A DNA stretch of 61,922 nucleotides from Thioalkalivibrio paradoxus (GCA_011390565.1 JAABSC010000012.1:1-61922); one strand, 5' to 3'. Shown: positions 34,844 through 44,324, counted from the first letter of the stretch. A program made the numbers and translations. Notes: generated by a model not told the origin, from the sequence alone.

Positions 34844-35452
34844 TCAGCGCACCGTGACTTCCACACGCCGGTTACGCGGCTCGTCGACGCCATCGGCGGT
34901 GGGTATGAGCAGGTTGCGCTGCCCGTGGGAGGTCACCGTCAGGTCGATGGCCTCGACCCGGGCATCCTCGAGCCAGTCCGCGACGAAGTTGGCGCGGCGC
35001 AGGGACAGGCGTTCGTTCTCCGTTGGGCTACCCACGGTGTCGGTGTGTCCGGTGACCGAGATGTCGGGCGCCGGATAGGCGCTCACGGTGGCCAGTATCT
35101 GCGGGAGCTGGGCTTCCGACTCGGGCGTCAGCCGGGCGCCGCCGGTCTCGAAGTACAGAATGAAGGTCCGGGGCGGGGGCGGCTGCGCCGCCATCGTGTC
35201 ACCGAAATCCCGCGTGATCTGTTCGGCGCTGATGTTCGTGGGGCGCGCACCGCTGCTGCGGAGCGCCAGTGCACCTCCGGCCTCCGAGAGCGTGGTTTCG
35301 CCAGCCTCCGTCGTCACGACCACCTGGCTGGGTCTACCGTCGGGATCGTCCAGCAGCACGATGTACGAACTCGGTGCACACGCGGCAAGGCTGATCACCA
35401 AAGCCACAAGGCCGAGCAGAAATCCGGGTCTCCCGGGGTGCAGCGGGTTCAT
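34844..35452 (-). CDS. OmpA-family peptidoglycan-associated lipoprotein
   Basis: 202 residues with a lipoprotein signal peptide ending LAAC (C25 predicted lipidated). The C-terminal OmpA-like domain has VTGHTDTVGSPTENERLSLRRANFVADWL, the peptidoglycan-binding signature. The region between (about 30-100) is of no family I know. It overlaps the upstream FecR-domain gene by 4 bp (ATGA), so the two act as a unit, presumably at the outer membrane and cell wall. Confidence 0.87.
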   Translation of the reverse strand: MNPLHPGRPGFLLGLVALVISLAACAPSSYIVLLDDPDGRPSQVVVTTEAGETTLSEAGGALALRSSGARPTNISAEQITRDFGDTMAAQPPPPRTFILYFETGGARLTPESEAQLPQILATVSAYPAPDISVTGHTDTVGSPTENERLSLRRANFVADWLEDARVEAIDLTVTSHGQRNLLIPTADGVDEPRNRRVEVTVR

Positions 35453-35892
35453 CGTCCCACCCGCACCACGAACTGCGTGCCGCGCACCCCGATCGTTCCC
35501 GTCGGCGTCTTGACGCTGACCGCATCCGGCTGCAGCCGGGCAATGCTGCCGGACACATACTGGAGGGTTCCACGACCCAGGCGGGATCCCAGTTTCAGAT
35601 CGCCGCGGGCCGGTTCGAAGAGGTATTCTTCGAGGGTCAATTCGGTATCGGGGCCTACGGACATGATCGTGTCATCCTTGAGCGTCAGGCCCAGCGATGC
35701 CCGCCGATCGGTTCGAATGGTGTCACCGACGTTCAGTTCGCCGCCGATGGCGGCCGGTCTTTCCGAGTCATCCAGCGCGCGGATGACGGCGTTGCCCCCT
35801 TGCAGGGTTTTCACGAAGCCGATCGGTTCGGCGTTGGCGCCCTGCGCGCTGAAGAGCGCGACCAGGAGGAGCGGAATGGGCCAGTATCGCAT
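35449..35892 (-). CDS. FecR-domain periplasmic protein
   Basis: 147 residues from ATG 35892, preceded by AGAGG; an open frame to 36348 has no signal sequence and looks spurious. After a signal peptide (MRYWPIPLLLVALFSAQGANA) comes a FecR domain: VGDTIRTDRRASLGLTLKDDTIMSVGPDTELTLEEY and SVKTPTGTIGVRGTQFVV. It lacks the cytoplasmic and membrane parts of anti-sigma FecR, so it is a stand-alone domain, often seen beside CHASE2 cyclases. It is translationally coupled to the OmpA lipoprotein gene. Confidence 0.85.
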   Translation of the reverse strand: MRYWPIPLLLVALFSAQGANAEPIGFVKTLQGGNAVIRALDDSERPAAIGGELNVGDTIRTDRRASLGLTLKDDTIMSVGPDTELTLEEYLFEPARGDLKLGSRLGRGTLQYVSGSIARLQPDAVSVKTPTGTIGVRGTQFVVRVGR

Positions 35893-36072
35893 TTGGGGTG
35901 CCTCTATCCAGGTGGGTCTGACGGGGCGATTCCCGAGCAGAGCCCGGTTTTCGCGGGCGGCTTCCATCGAGTGTAGCAAGGGATGGTCCGGAACTGGAGC
36001 GGCGGATTTCATTTTCGGATGTCGAGGTCCGCGCGGCCCAGGCGCCCCGTTTGGCGATGCCTGGAGCGGATC

Positions 36073-39060
36073 ATGAAGCCGGTACTCAAGCCGCGTTTTC
36101 AGACGGCAGCGACGTGGGCGGCTGCAGCCCTGGTCGTGTTTCTCGTGGGGGCGTTCCTGGCATCGACGATCAGTCGCTTCGAACGGGTGGCGGTGGAGAC
36201 CGGCCAGGGCGTTTTCGACCAGATGGTCTCTGGAGACCAACGTACGCTGAAGACTCTCTTCCACGGGGCGGGCCGCGTCGTGTCGAGCTATGGCATGGCG
36301 CTCGAACCCGGGGACTTCCGCGCGGACGATGGTTCGATTTCCGAGCAACTCGGCTCGTCACTGCGCGCGACGATCGCTGCACACCCCACGTTGTACGGGC
36401 TCTATTTCGGGCTGGGCAACGGCGAATTTCTGCAGGTGATCGGCGTCCGGCAATCCGAAGCGGTTCGGGCGTTCCTCGAGGCACCGACCGGGACCGAATT
36501 CGCCGAGCGCCTGATTTCACAAGGACCCGAGGGCCGGATCGAACGCTGGCGTTTCATGGACAACGCCGCCGTCGTGTTGTCGGAACGGACAGGCCCCGCC
36601 CGATATGATCCGACGGAAAGACCATGGTACCGGGAGGCGATGCTGGCCCCGGGGCTCGTGATCACCAGCCCGTACCTGTTCGCGTCCTCCGGGAAACTGG
36701 GGGTCACCTTCGCGCAGCGTGTGCAGGGCAGCGACGCCGTCATGGGCGCGGATCTCTCGCTGGCCGGGCTTTCTCAGGTGGTCACCGAATCACTGGCCGA
36801 TAAGCCCGGGGCGCTGCTGGTTCTGGACGGCCGGGGCCGGTTGCTGGCCCTGGCCGATTCGGCCCCGGTCGCGGACGCGCCGGTTCCCGCCCTGCTCTCG
36901 GGGCTGGATGAGTCGGGACGGGCGGATCTCGAAGCGCTGGCTGGTCATCTGGCCGACGGAGCATCGGCGTTCAGCGGAGCCGTGGACCTGCTCGGTGAGC
37001 CGCATCTGCTGGCGGTGCGTACGGTGGAAGTCGTCCCGGGACGGCACTATCCGGTGCTGGGCTTCGCGCCGTTGGCGGCCTTTACCGAACAGGTCGTCCG
37101 TGCCCGGAACGATGTCCTTTTGATCGCATTGCTCGTGCTGATGGTCGCCCTGCCCGCGATCTACGTGGTCGCGCGGCGATCCTCCATCACGCTGTCCCGG
37201 CTGTCCGATGACGCAGAGCGTGTGCAGGCGATGGATTTCAGCGGCAATCCCGACGTGGGATCGGTGTTCTACGAGATCGACACGCTGGGTGCCGCACACA
37301 GGACCATGAAATATTCGATCCGGGAGCGTACCGCGGCGCTGGCACTCGCGCAGGACAAGCTGCGCAGCCTGGTCGAAAGCGGGCTCGCGATGGCTTCGGA
37401 ACGGGATCGTTCGGCCCTGCTGCGGACGATTCTGATGAGCGGCAAGCGTTTGTCCACGGCGGATGCCGCCACGCTGTTCCTGACCACCGAACAGAGAACG
37501 CTCCGGTTCGCGCTGCGCTCGCGCGAGGACGACCTCCCCACCTTCGAGATTCCCCTGCATGACCCGGAAACCGGGGCGCCGCAGGAGCAGTACGCATCCG
37601 TCTACGCCGTACTGCATCAGGAAACGGTCGTCATCGATGACGTCTACAGCGAGACCCACTTCGATTTTGCAGGGGCGCGCAGATTCGATGCGGAAACGGG
37701 GTATCACACGGTTTCCATGCTGAATGCGCCTCTGGTGGCGGTCACCGGAGAGGTGCTGGGCGTGCTGCAACTGATCAACGCCACCGATCCCGAGACCGGC
37801 GAGACTGTGCCCTTCGATCCTGAAGTCGTGGGTTTCGTGGAGGCCCTTGCAGCGCAGGCGGCGATGGCGATCGACAACCAGAATCTCGTGGAAAGCCAGC
37901 GGGCGCTGATGGATTCGCTGATCCAGATCATCGCGGGCGCCATCGACGCGAAGAGCGCCTATACCGGCGGGCATTGCGAGCGGGTCCCGGAACTGGCGCT
38001 GATGCTGGCCGAGGAGGCTTGCAAGGTCGATACCGGTCCGTTGGCCGATTTCCGCTTCGAGACCGACGATGAGTGGCGGGAATTCCGCATCGGCGCCTGG
38101 CTGCACGACTGCGGCAAGGTCACCACCCCGGAATATGTGGTCGACAAGGCGACCAAGCTTGAGACGATCTTCAATCGCATTCACGAGATCCGTACCCGCT
38201 TCGAGGTGTTGCTGCGCGATGCCGAGATCCAGCGCCTGCAGACCCTGCTCGACGGCGGGGACCCGGAGGTGGCACGGGCGGCTTTCGAATCCCGCCGCGA
38301 GCAGCTGGTTTCGGACTACGCCTTCATCGCCGAATGCAATCTGGGCGGCGAGTTCATGGACGATGACCAGATCGAGCGGATTCATCGGATCGCCGGACAG
38401 ACCTGGCTGCGGCATTTCGACGACCGGCTGGGCCTGTCCCACGACGAGCAGCAACGGTACGCACAGGAGCCCGTCGCCGAGTTGCCGGCGGTCGAGCATC
38501 TGCTCGCGGACCGGCCGCATCACCGGGTGCCCCGTACGGGTGATCGTGCCTACGACGAGCGTTTCGGGTTCAACGTGAAGATTCCGGAGCTCCAGTACAA
38601 CTTCGGGGAGGTGTACAACCTCTGCGTGCGTCGTGGCACCCTGAGCGAGGAGGAGCGTTTCAAGATCAACGAGCACATCATCCAGACCATACTGATGCTC
38701 GACCGACTGCCGTTCCCCAAGCACCTTCGCCGCATTCCGGAATATGCGGGCACGCATCACGAGACCCTGATCGGCACGGGCTACCCGCGCAAGCTGACGG
38801 CCGAGGAACTGTCGGTCCCTGCCCGCATCATGGCGATCGCCGATATCTTCGAGGCGCTGACCGCGTCCGATCGCCCCTACAAGAAGGCCAAGACGCTTTC
38901 GGAGGCGATCCGGATCCTGTCTTTTTTCCGCAAGGACCAGCACATCGACGCCGACCTGTTCGAACTCTTCCTGAAGAGCGGGGTGTACCGGCGCTTCGCG
39001 GAGCGCTATCTTTCGCCTGAGCAGAGGGATGAGGTCGAGGTCGAGACGTATCTGTCGTGA
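36073..39060 (+). CDS. Cache-GAF-HD-GYP phosphodiesterase
   Basis: 995 residues from ATG 36073 with GGAG 6 bases upstream. Helix at about 10-33, periplasmic Cache-like sensor to about 340, second helix (about 346-366), a linker, GAF (about 436-610), then an HD-GYP domain. WLHDCGK supplies HD, and HHETLIGTGYP supplies the HHE and GYP signatures, so c-di-GMP hydrolysis is expected. Between these lies an extra segment of roughly 160 residues not found in canonical HD-GYP domains. An IADIFEALTASDRPYK motif follows as usual. The next gene follows by 65 bp or, if GTG 39057 is its start, overlaps. Confidence 0.9.
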   Translation: MKPVLKPRFQTAATWAAAALVVFLVGAFLASTISRFERVAVETGQGVFDQMVSGDQRTLKTLFHGAGRVVSSYGMALEPGDFRADDGSISEQLGSSLRATIAAHPTLYGLYFGLGNGEFLQVIGVRQSEAVRAFLEAPTGTEFAERLISQGPEGRIERWRFMDNAAVVLSERTGPARYDPTERPWYREAMLAPGLVITSPYLFASSGKLGVTFAQRVQGSDAVMGADLSLAGLSQVVTESLADKPGALLVLDGRGRLLALADSAPVADAPVPALLSGLDESGRADLEALAGHLADGASAFSGAVDLLGEPHLLAVRTVEVVPGRHYPVLGFAPLAAFTEQVVRARNDVLLIALLVLMVALPAIYVVARRSSITLSRLSDDAERVQAMDFSGNPDVGSVFYEIDTLGAAHRTMKYSIRERTAALALAQDKLRSLVESGLAMASERDRSALLRTILMSGKRLSTADAATLFLTTEQRTLRFALRSREDDLPTFEIPLHDPETGAPQEQYASVYAVLHQETVVIDDVYSETHFDFAGARRFDAETGYHTVSMLNAPLVAVTGEVLGVLQLINATDPETGETVPFDPEVVGFVEALAAQAAMAIDNQNLVESQRALMDSLIQIIAGAIDAKSAYTGGHCERVPELALMLAEEACKVDTGPLADFRFETDDEWREFRIGAWLHDCGKVTTPEYVVDKATKLETIFNRIHEIRTRFEVLLRDAEIQRLQTLLDGGDPEVARAAFESRREQLVSDYAFIAECNLGGEFMDDDQIERIHRIAGQTWLRHFDDRLGLSHDEQQRYAQEPVAELPAVEHLLADRPHHRVPRTGDRAYDERFGFNVKIPELQYNFGEVYNLCVRRGTLSEEERFKINEHIIQTILMLDRLPFPKHLRRIPEYAGTHHETLIGTGYPRKLTAEELSVPARIMAIADIFEALTASDRPYKKAKTLSEAIRILSFFRKDQHIDADLFELFLKSGVYRRFAERYLSPEQRDEVEVETYLS

Positions 39061-39125
39061 CGGCACTTGGGCCCGGCGCCCAGTCGCCGTCGGCGTCTTT
39101 GGGGATGGGTCAAGAGGAGTCGTCG

Positions 39126-40001
39126 ATGATCGGCATGGCGGGCGGGATCGAACCCGAGGGTCATATCCTGAGGGGTCCACCGTTCCAGCCGATCGCGGGT
39201 CAGGCGCTGGCGGAGACCACGCGTTCCATCGATGACTGCTTTCGCCTGCTCGAGGGCCTGCCTCACCCGATGCAGTGGACGGTTCGTGGCGTGTCGATCG
39301 TCTGTGGCTGGACTGCTGACGATCCCCTTGCACTGGCCCTCGGGGCGATTGCGCGAAGCGTGGACGAGGGTGAACTCTCGGCTCCCTTGCCCTACCACAA
39401 CCGGGTCCATTTCTGTGAAGTGGTGCTTGGAGCGCATTTCCTGGCCCGTTCCGTGAATCTCGAGCCGGCGCAACACACCGAGCTGGTGGTCGCGGCCGTC
39501 ATTCATGACCTCGGCCACGATGGCAGCACCAATCGAAACGAGCCGTTCCGTCTGGAGCGCCAGTCCCATGCATGTGCGCGGCCCTATCTGGTCCGGGCAG
39601 GGGTGTCCGAGGTCCGCCTGCAGCGACAGCTGGCCCTGCTGCTCGCGACCGACATCCTGAATGGTCTGCCGCGCGCTCGGGCGTGGTTTCACTTCCATGC
39701 GGGCCAGGGGCCGAGACCCGGGGCGCCGGAGCCGGATCCCGTGTTCGAGCTGATGGCCGACGCCCCGGATCTGGTTCGCGGGGCGGTCATGCTGACGGAG
39801 GCGGATGCGCTTGCTTCTGCCGGGCTCACCGTCGAGAGGGCGCGGCTTCAGGAGGAGCGTCTGGCTGCGGAACAGGGCCGGTCCGTGAGGGCTGGCGACA
39901 AGGCGCGCTACCTGGACACGGTTTTTCCGGACGGTTTCCTGCTGGCGGACCTCTTCAATCCAAACCTCGAACAGATCCGGCGGAGCGCGCCTCCATTCTG
40001 A
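39126..40001 (+). CDS. class I-like 3',5'-cyclic-nucleotide phosphodiesterase (HD fold)
   Basis: 291 residues. Residues 90-99, YHNRVHFCEV, match the Y-H-N-x-x-H-x-x-D/E-V of class I cyclic-nucleotide phosphodiesterases, and 127-136, HDLGHDGSTN, match their metal-binding H-D-x-x-H-x-G-x-x-N. LLATDI (about 172-177) matches the LATDM-type segment that follows. This family is best known from eukaryotes but has bacterial members. ATG 39126 is chosen because GAGGAG lies six bases upstream; GTG 39057 overlapping the HD-GYP stop is in frame. Together with the CHASE2 cyclase it could form a cAMP synthesis/breakdown pair. Confidence 0.78.
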   Translation: MIGMAGGIEPEGHILRGPPFQPIAGQALAETTRSIDDCFRLLEGLPHPMQWTVRGVSIVCGWTADDPLALALGAIARSVDEGELSAPLPYHNRVHFCEVVLGAHFLARSVNLEPAQHTELVVAAVIHDLGHDGSTNRNEPFRLERQSHACARPYLVRAGVSEVRLQRQLALLLATDILNGLPRARAWFHFHAGQGPRPGAPEPDPVFELMADAPDLVRGAVMLTEADALASAGLTVERARLQEERLAAEQGRSVRAGDKARYLDTVFPDGFLLADLFNPNLEQIRRSAPPF

Positions 40002-40122
40002 TCTCGGTTTCTGGAGCGAACAGGGCGTCTTCGTGGTGCAGGGGTGCGGCTGACGACCCATGGTGGTCGCGTTCCTATTCGGCTATGATCCGGCCGAACG
40101 TCTCCTCCGTTCCGGCCCGTTG

Positions 40123-41550
40123 ATGCCCTCTCATTTTTCCTTTCTTGAACGACTGAATTCCCGGTTCGGGGACGATCATGTGGCTTTGCCGCCCTGGTTG
40201 AATTTCACCGGTCTGACGCTCATTTATCTGTACGCGTTTTCGAAGATCTCATTTTCCGATGCATTCGGATGGGTCGAGGCGATCTTTGTCATTGCGCTTC
40301 TGTACGGATTTTTCCGTTATGGGGGATCGCTCAGGAGTTCCCTCCCTTTGTGGCTGGTCTGGTCCTCCATGGCCGTGGTTCTGATCACCTGGATTTCTTC
40401 ACAGTTCTCGCATCCCGACTGGGCGGAGTCCAATCCCCGGCTGGAACACCTGGCGCGGCACTTCCTGTTCGTTTTGATGGCGTTCTGGTTGGCTGGAAGC
40501 GAGCGAAAGATCCTATGGTTTTTCGGGCTGGCCTTGCTCGGCCTGCTTCTTTCGCCCTGGGCACTCGGGGGCGGCTGGGGCGAAATCATGAGTGGTCTGC
40601 GGGGAGAGCGGGTCGATTTCGGAATTCGAAATTCGCAGCATACGGGCATCCTCTTCGGGCTGGCTGCACTTTTCCTGCTGGTGTTCTTCCGCCGGTTGGT
40701 GGTCGGCAAACGTGTGTGGCTCAGAGGCTCGGTCTGGCTTGCGGCTCTGGTGTTCAGCCTGTACGTGGTCTTCGCCACGCATACGCGTTCGGTTCCGCTG
40801 GCATTCGCGGTGCTGGCTTTGATTGCCGTGCTGATGGGGCTCTGGCTGCTGGTTTTTCGGTTCGGTCGGACATGGGCATCCGTTCACCATAACCGCATGG
40901 TCGTGGCGACGCTGCTGCTGACGGTCTCGATCGCAGCGGTTGCCCTGACTGCGTTTTTCTCAACGATGGATCAGGCCGGTGATTCCGGCTACAAGCGTCT
41001 GGTCGACGACGTCGAAATGCTCTCGCAGGCGCGCTCGGGTGATCTTTCGGGCTTGCCACGAACGAGCATGGGCTACCGGGTCGTGTCCTGGCGGGCCGCG
41101 TTCGACTGGTTCGGCGAGAAACCGATCACCGGGTGGGGTGGCAATGCCGGAGGGTTGGTGATCCAGCACACGGAGTGGCTGCAGGCCTATATCGGAGACC
41201 TTCCCCTCGGGCACCTGCACAACAGTTATGTCGAGTTGCTCGTGCGTTACGGGTTTCTGGGGTTTTCGATCTATCTGGTCCTGGTGGTCTGGACGGCACG
41301 GGGTGCGCACAGGGCTTGGAAAAATGGAAAGATGCCCGGCGATTTCATGGTGTTTTTCCTGGTCTTTTTCGTGTTCTGGGCGATCGTGAACATGTTCGAG
41401 TCCTACATGTTCTACTGGACCGGAGTGTACGTGTTCAATCTGATCATGGCGGCGCTGGTGTCCTTTATCTGGAACGATCAGAAATGCCTGCAGAAGGCTG
41501 AGAACGTACGGACATCGGTGCCGGGTGCGCCCGGCGTACAGGGGGCCTGA
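40123..41550 (+). CDS. O-antigen ligase/polymerase family membrane protein
   Basis: 475 residues from ATG 40123 (ATG 40060 possible; neither has a clear Shine-Dalgarno, but TATGAT at 40084-40089 could be a -10 box favouring the later start). About ten to twelve membrane helices and a large periplasmic loop carrying GWGGNAGGL and HLHNSYVELLVRYGFLG, the Wzy_C/WaaL signature. It would ligate or polymerise polysaccharide repeats at the periplasmic face. Three glycosyltransferase genes follow with overlapping ends. Confidence 0.85.
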   Translation: MPSHFSFLERLNSRFGDDHVALPPWLNFTGLTLIYLYAFSKISFSDAFGWVEAIFVIALLYGFFRYGGSLRSSLPLWLVWSSMAVVLITWISSQFSHPDWAESNPRLEHLARHFLFVLMAFWLAGSERKILWFFGLALLGLLLSPWALGGGWGEIMSGLRGERVDFGIRNSQHTGILFGLAALFLLVFFRRLVVGKRVWLRGSVWLAALVFSLYVVFATHTRSVPLAFAVLALIAVLMGLWLLVFRFGRTWASVHHNRMVVATLLLTVSIAAVALTAFFSTMDQAGDSGYKRLVDDVEMLSQARSGDLSGLPRTSMGYRVVSWRAAFDWFGEKPITGWGGNAGGLVIQHTEWLQAYIGDLPLGHLHNSYVELLVRYGFLGFSIYLVLVVWTARGAHRAWKNGKMPGDFMVFFLVFFVFWAIVNMFESYMFYWTGVYVFNLIMAALVSFIWNDQKCLQKAENVRTSVPGAPGVQGA

Positions 41551-42389
41551 TGAAGGCCAGCGTGATCTTTTCGACGTACAACTCGCCAGCCTGGCTGGAG
41601 AAGGTGCTCTGGGGCTTCTTCGCGCAAACCGTTCGTGATTTCGAGATCCTCGTGGCCGACGACGGTTCGGGCGAGGAAACGCGAAAGCTCGTCGAGCGCA
41701 TGCGCACCGACTCCCCCGTTCCGCTCAGACATGTCTGGCAGGAGGATGACGGGTTCCAGAAATCGCGCATCCTGAACAAGGCGATCGTACAGTCCCGCGC
41801 GGACTACCTGATCTTCACCGACGGAGACTGTATTCCGCGGTCGGATTTCGTTGAGCAGCACCTGCGGCATGCCGATCCGGACCATTACCTCTCCGGTGGC
41901 TATTTCAAGCTGCCGATGGGGGTCAGTGAGGCGATCACGCGTGATGACATCGTTTCCCGGCGGGCCTTCGATGTCGACTGGCTGGTGGCGCATGGTCTGA
42001 AGAAGAGTCACAAGGCCCTGAAGCTGACCGCCCGGGGCCGCTGGGCCGACTGGCTGAACCGGCTCAGCCCGACCCGCACGACCTGGAACGGGCACAACGC
42101 GTCCTGTTTCAAGGAGGCCGCGATCCAGGTCAACGGGTTCGAGGAGCGCATGCAATACGGGGGCCAGGACTGCGAGTTCGGGGATCGCCTGTGCAATCGC
42201 GGCCTGAAGGGCCGGCGGATCCGCTATTCGGCCGTCTGCCTGCATCTGGATCACGGCCGCGGCTATGTGACCGAGGAGATGCTGCGCAACAGCCATCAGA
42301 TACGGGAAGAAACCCGGAAGTACCGGATTTCGCGGGCGCGTCAGGGCCTGGATCAATACCTCGCTAGCGGCGGGGAGGCCACCCCGTGA
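41550..42389 (+). CDS. family 2 glycosyltransferase
   Basis: 279 residues. GT-A fold: ASVIFSTYNSPAWLEKVLWGF at the start, LVADDGSGEET, and the DxD-type IFTDGDCIPR (about 90). The C-terminal part NGHNASCFKEAAIQVNGFEERM with GGQDCEFGDRL resembles the galactosyltransferase-type C-terminal region (GT2_7C). No membrane helix. Its ATG overlaps the ligase stop by one base. Sugar specificity is unknown. Confidence 0.88.
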   Translation: MKASVIFSTYNSPAWLEKVLWGFFAQTVRDFEILVADDGSGEETRKLVERMRTDSPVPLRHVWQEDDGFQKSRILNKAIVQSRADYLIFTDGDCIPRSDFVEQHLRHADPDHYLSGGYFKLPMGVSEAITRDDIVSRRAFDVDWLVAHGLKKSHKALKLTARGRWADWLNRLSPTRTTWNGHNASCFKEAAIQVNGFEERMQYGGQDCEFGDRLCNRGLKGRRIRYSAVCLHLDHGRGYVTEEMLRNSHQIREETRKYRISRARQGLDQYLASGGEATP

Positions 42390-43210
42390 AGCTCAAGGAG
42401 TACTTCCCCTCTCTCCGCGAGTCCCTGCGGGTGAGGCGCCTGAAACGCGACGAACTGGTACGCGCGGATGTCGATCCGTTGCCGGTGGTGGTCTCGATGA
42501 CGTCGATCCCGGCGCGACTGGGGATTCTGCATCTGACGGTTCGCAGTCTGCTGATCCAGACCCGCAAGCCCGCAAGGATCGTGCTCTGGCTGCACCGCGA
42601 TTTACGCGGAACGTTGCCGGAAACCCTCTCCGAACTCGAGGGGCCGGTATTCGAGATCCGTTACGTCGATCTGGAATGCCCGCACCGGAAACTGATCCAC
42701 TCGATCACGGCCTTCCCCGAAGATGTGGTCGTCACCTGCGATGACGACATGATCTATGACCCCACATGGCTGGAACGGCTGTACGTCGACCACCAGCGGT
42801 TCCCGCATTCGATCATTGCGCATGAATGTCGCCGGATTGCCCGGGATGAAGCCGGCGAACTGCTCCCGTATCGGCGCTGGCCCACCGTTCGTTTGCGGGG
42901 GGTGAACGGCAAGGCACTGGTTCCCACGGGATATGCCGGAGTGTTGTATCCCCCGAGGGCGCTGCTGCCCGAGGCTCAGGACGTCGGGTTGTTCATGCGC
43001 CTGGCCCCGACCGCGGACGATCTCTGGTTCAAGGCGATGTCATTGCTGAACAGGACCGAAGTGCGACGCTCCTCGGAGCCCGGCCCGAAACCCCGGCTCA
43101 TTATCGGTTCGCAACGCGTGTCCCTGATGCGGAAGAACGTGCGCGAGGACAGCAACCGCCAGCAGTGGCAGGCGATCTGCGATCATTTTGGCCGGCGGAT
43201 CGATGTATGA
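42386..43210 (+). CDS. glycosyltransferase with DDD motif
   Basis: 274 residues from GTG 42386, which overlaps the previous stop as GTGA and follows GGGGAGG. VVVSMTSIPARLGILHLTVRSLLIQT at the start and VVTCDDDMIYDPTWLERL (metal-binding acidic cluster) in the middle indicate a GT-A type transferase acting on nucleotide sugars. I cannot assign a CAZy family with confidence. Overlaps on both sides place it in the polysaccharide operon. Confidence 0.75.
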   Translation: MKLKEYFPSLRESLRVRRLKRDELVRADVDPLPVVVSMTSIPARLGILHLTVRSLLIQTRKPARIVLWLHRDLRGTLPETLSELEGPVFEIRYVDLECPHRKLIHSITAFPEDVVVTCDDDMIYDPTWLERLYVDHQRFPHSIIAHECRRIARDEAGELLPYRRWPTVRLRGVNGKALVPTGYAGVLYPPRALLPEAQDVGLFMRLAPTADDLWFKAMSLLNRTEVRRSSEPGPKPRLIIGSQRVSLMRKNVREDSNRQQWQAICDHFGRRIDV

Positions 43211-44313
43211 AGGTGCTGTGCCTGTTCGATACCGGGGTCGATCGGGGTGAATGTCACCTGCTGATCGGTCTGAAACAGGCTGGCGTCGAGCCTTACGTGA
43301 TCTGCAGGCCGGGCACGGCCCGGGTCGAGGAGTTGCGGGAGGCGGGCGTTCGGGTCGAGTGCTGGAACATTCTCTCGAAAATCGATCCCACGTTCATTCG
43401 TCGCCTCAGAACCCTGATCCGCGTCTGCGACTTCGACCTGGTACACGCATTCCGCAAGAGTGCGCTGAGCAATTACACGCTGGCTTCACTGGGTCTGGGA
43501 CATCGTCCGGTGGTGGCCTATCGCGGTATCGTCGGCAACCTCAGTTACTGGGATCCGTTCTCCTGGCTGACTTTTCTGAACCCACGCCTGAAGAAACTGA
43601 TCTGCGTCGCCGATGCCGTGCAGGAGTATTTCCTGCAAAAGCGCTTCCTGCTCTTCTTCCATCTGTTCGATGCGTCCAACGTGGTGCGCATCTACAAGGG
43701 GCACCGGGTCGAATGGTACGCGCGTGATCCGGGGCTCGAGCCCATCCTGCCCGCGCTCGGCATTCCCGAGCAGGCCCGGGTGATCGGCTGCGTCTCGAGG
43801 ATCAAGGCGCGCAAGGGTATCCGTGAACTGATCCAGGCCATGGCCCTGCTCCCGAAGACGCCCGCGGCGCACCTCGTGGTGGTCGGCAAGATTGAAGATC
43901 GCAGCTATGAAAAAGCGCTGGCGGAGTCGCCGGTCTGTGATCGCATCCACCTGCTGGGGTTTCATCCCGACGCGGCGCGGATTGCCGGGGAGTTCGACAT
44001 CATCACCATGCCTTCGCTGAGGCGGGAAGGCTTGCCCCGTGCGGTGATCGAGGGAATGGCGCAGGGCGTGGCCCCCGTGGTTACGGATGCTGGCGGCAGC
44101 GCCGAGCTCATCGAGGCGAACGTCAGTGGCCTGATCGTGCCACCAGGCGATCCGGGGGCTCTGGCCGACGCGTTCAGCCGGCTGCTCGCCGATGACGCGC
44201 TGCGTGAGCGCATGGGAACGGCCGCCAGGCAGCGGATTCAGGAGCATTTCAACGTCGATGCGACGGTCGCGCAGACGTTGGCGGTCTATCGGGAGGTTCT
44301 GGCCGCTTCCTGA
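43207..44313 (+). CDS. family 4 glycosyltransferase (GT-B)
   Basis: 368 residues from ATG 43207 (ATGA overlap with the previous gene). It has the two-domain GT-B layout, with IGCVSRIKARKGIRELIQAMALL starting the nucleotide-binding half and the GT4 E-x7-E signature in SLRREGLPRAVIEGMAQGVAPV. It is a cytoplasmic enzyme that probably extends the glycan ligated by the product of the first gene of this operon. The acceptor and sugar are unknown. Confidence 0.9.
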   Translation: MKVLCLFDTGVDRGECHLLIGLKQAGVEPYVICRPGTARVEELREAGVRVECWNILSKIDPTFIRRLRTLIRVCDFDLVHAFRKSALSNYTLASLGLGHRPVVAYRGIVGNLSYWDPFSWLTFLNPRLKKLICVADAVQEYFLQKRFLLFFHLFDASNVVRIYKGHRVEWYARDPGLEPILPALGIPEQARVIGCVSRIKARKGIRELIQAMALLPKTPAAHLVVVGKIEDRSYEKALAESPVCDRIHLLGFHPDAARIAGEFDIITMPSLRREGLPRAVIEGMAQGVAPVVTDAGGSAELIEANVSGLIVPPGDPGALADAFSRLLADDALRERMGTAARQRIQEHFNVDATVAQTLAVYREVLAAS

Positions 44314-44324
44314 ACAGTGGAGAA

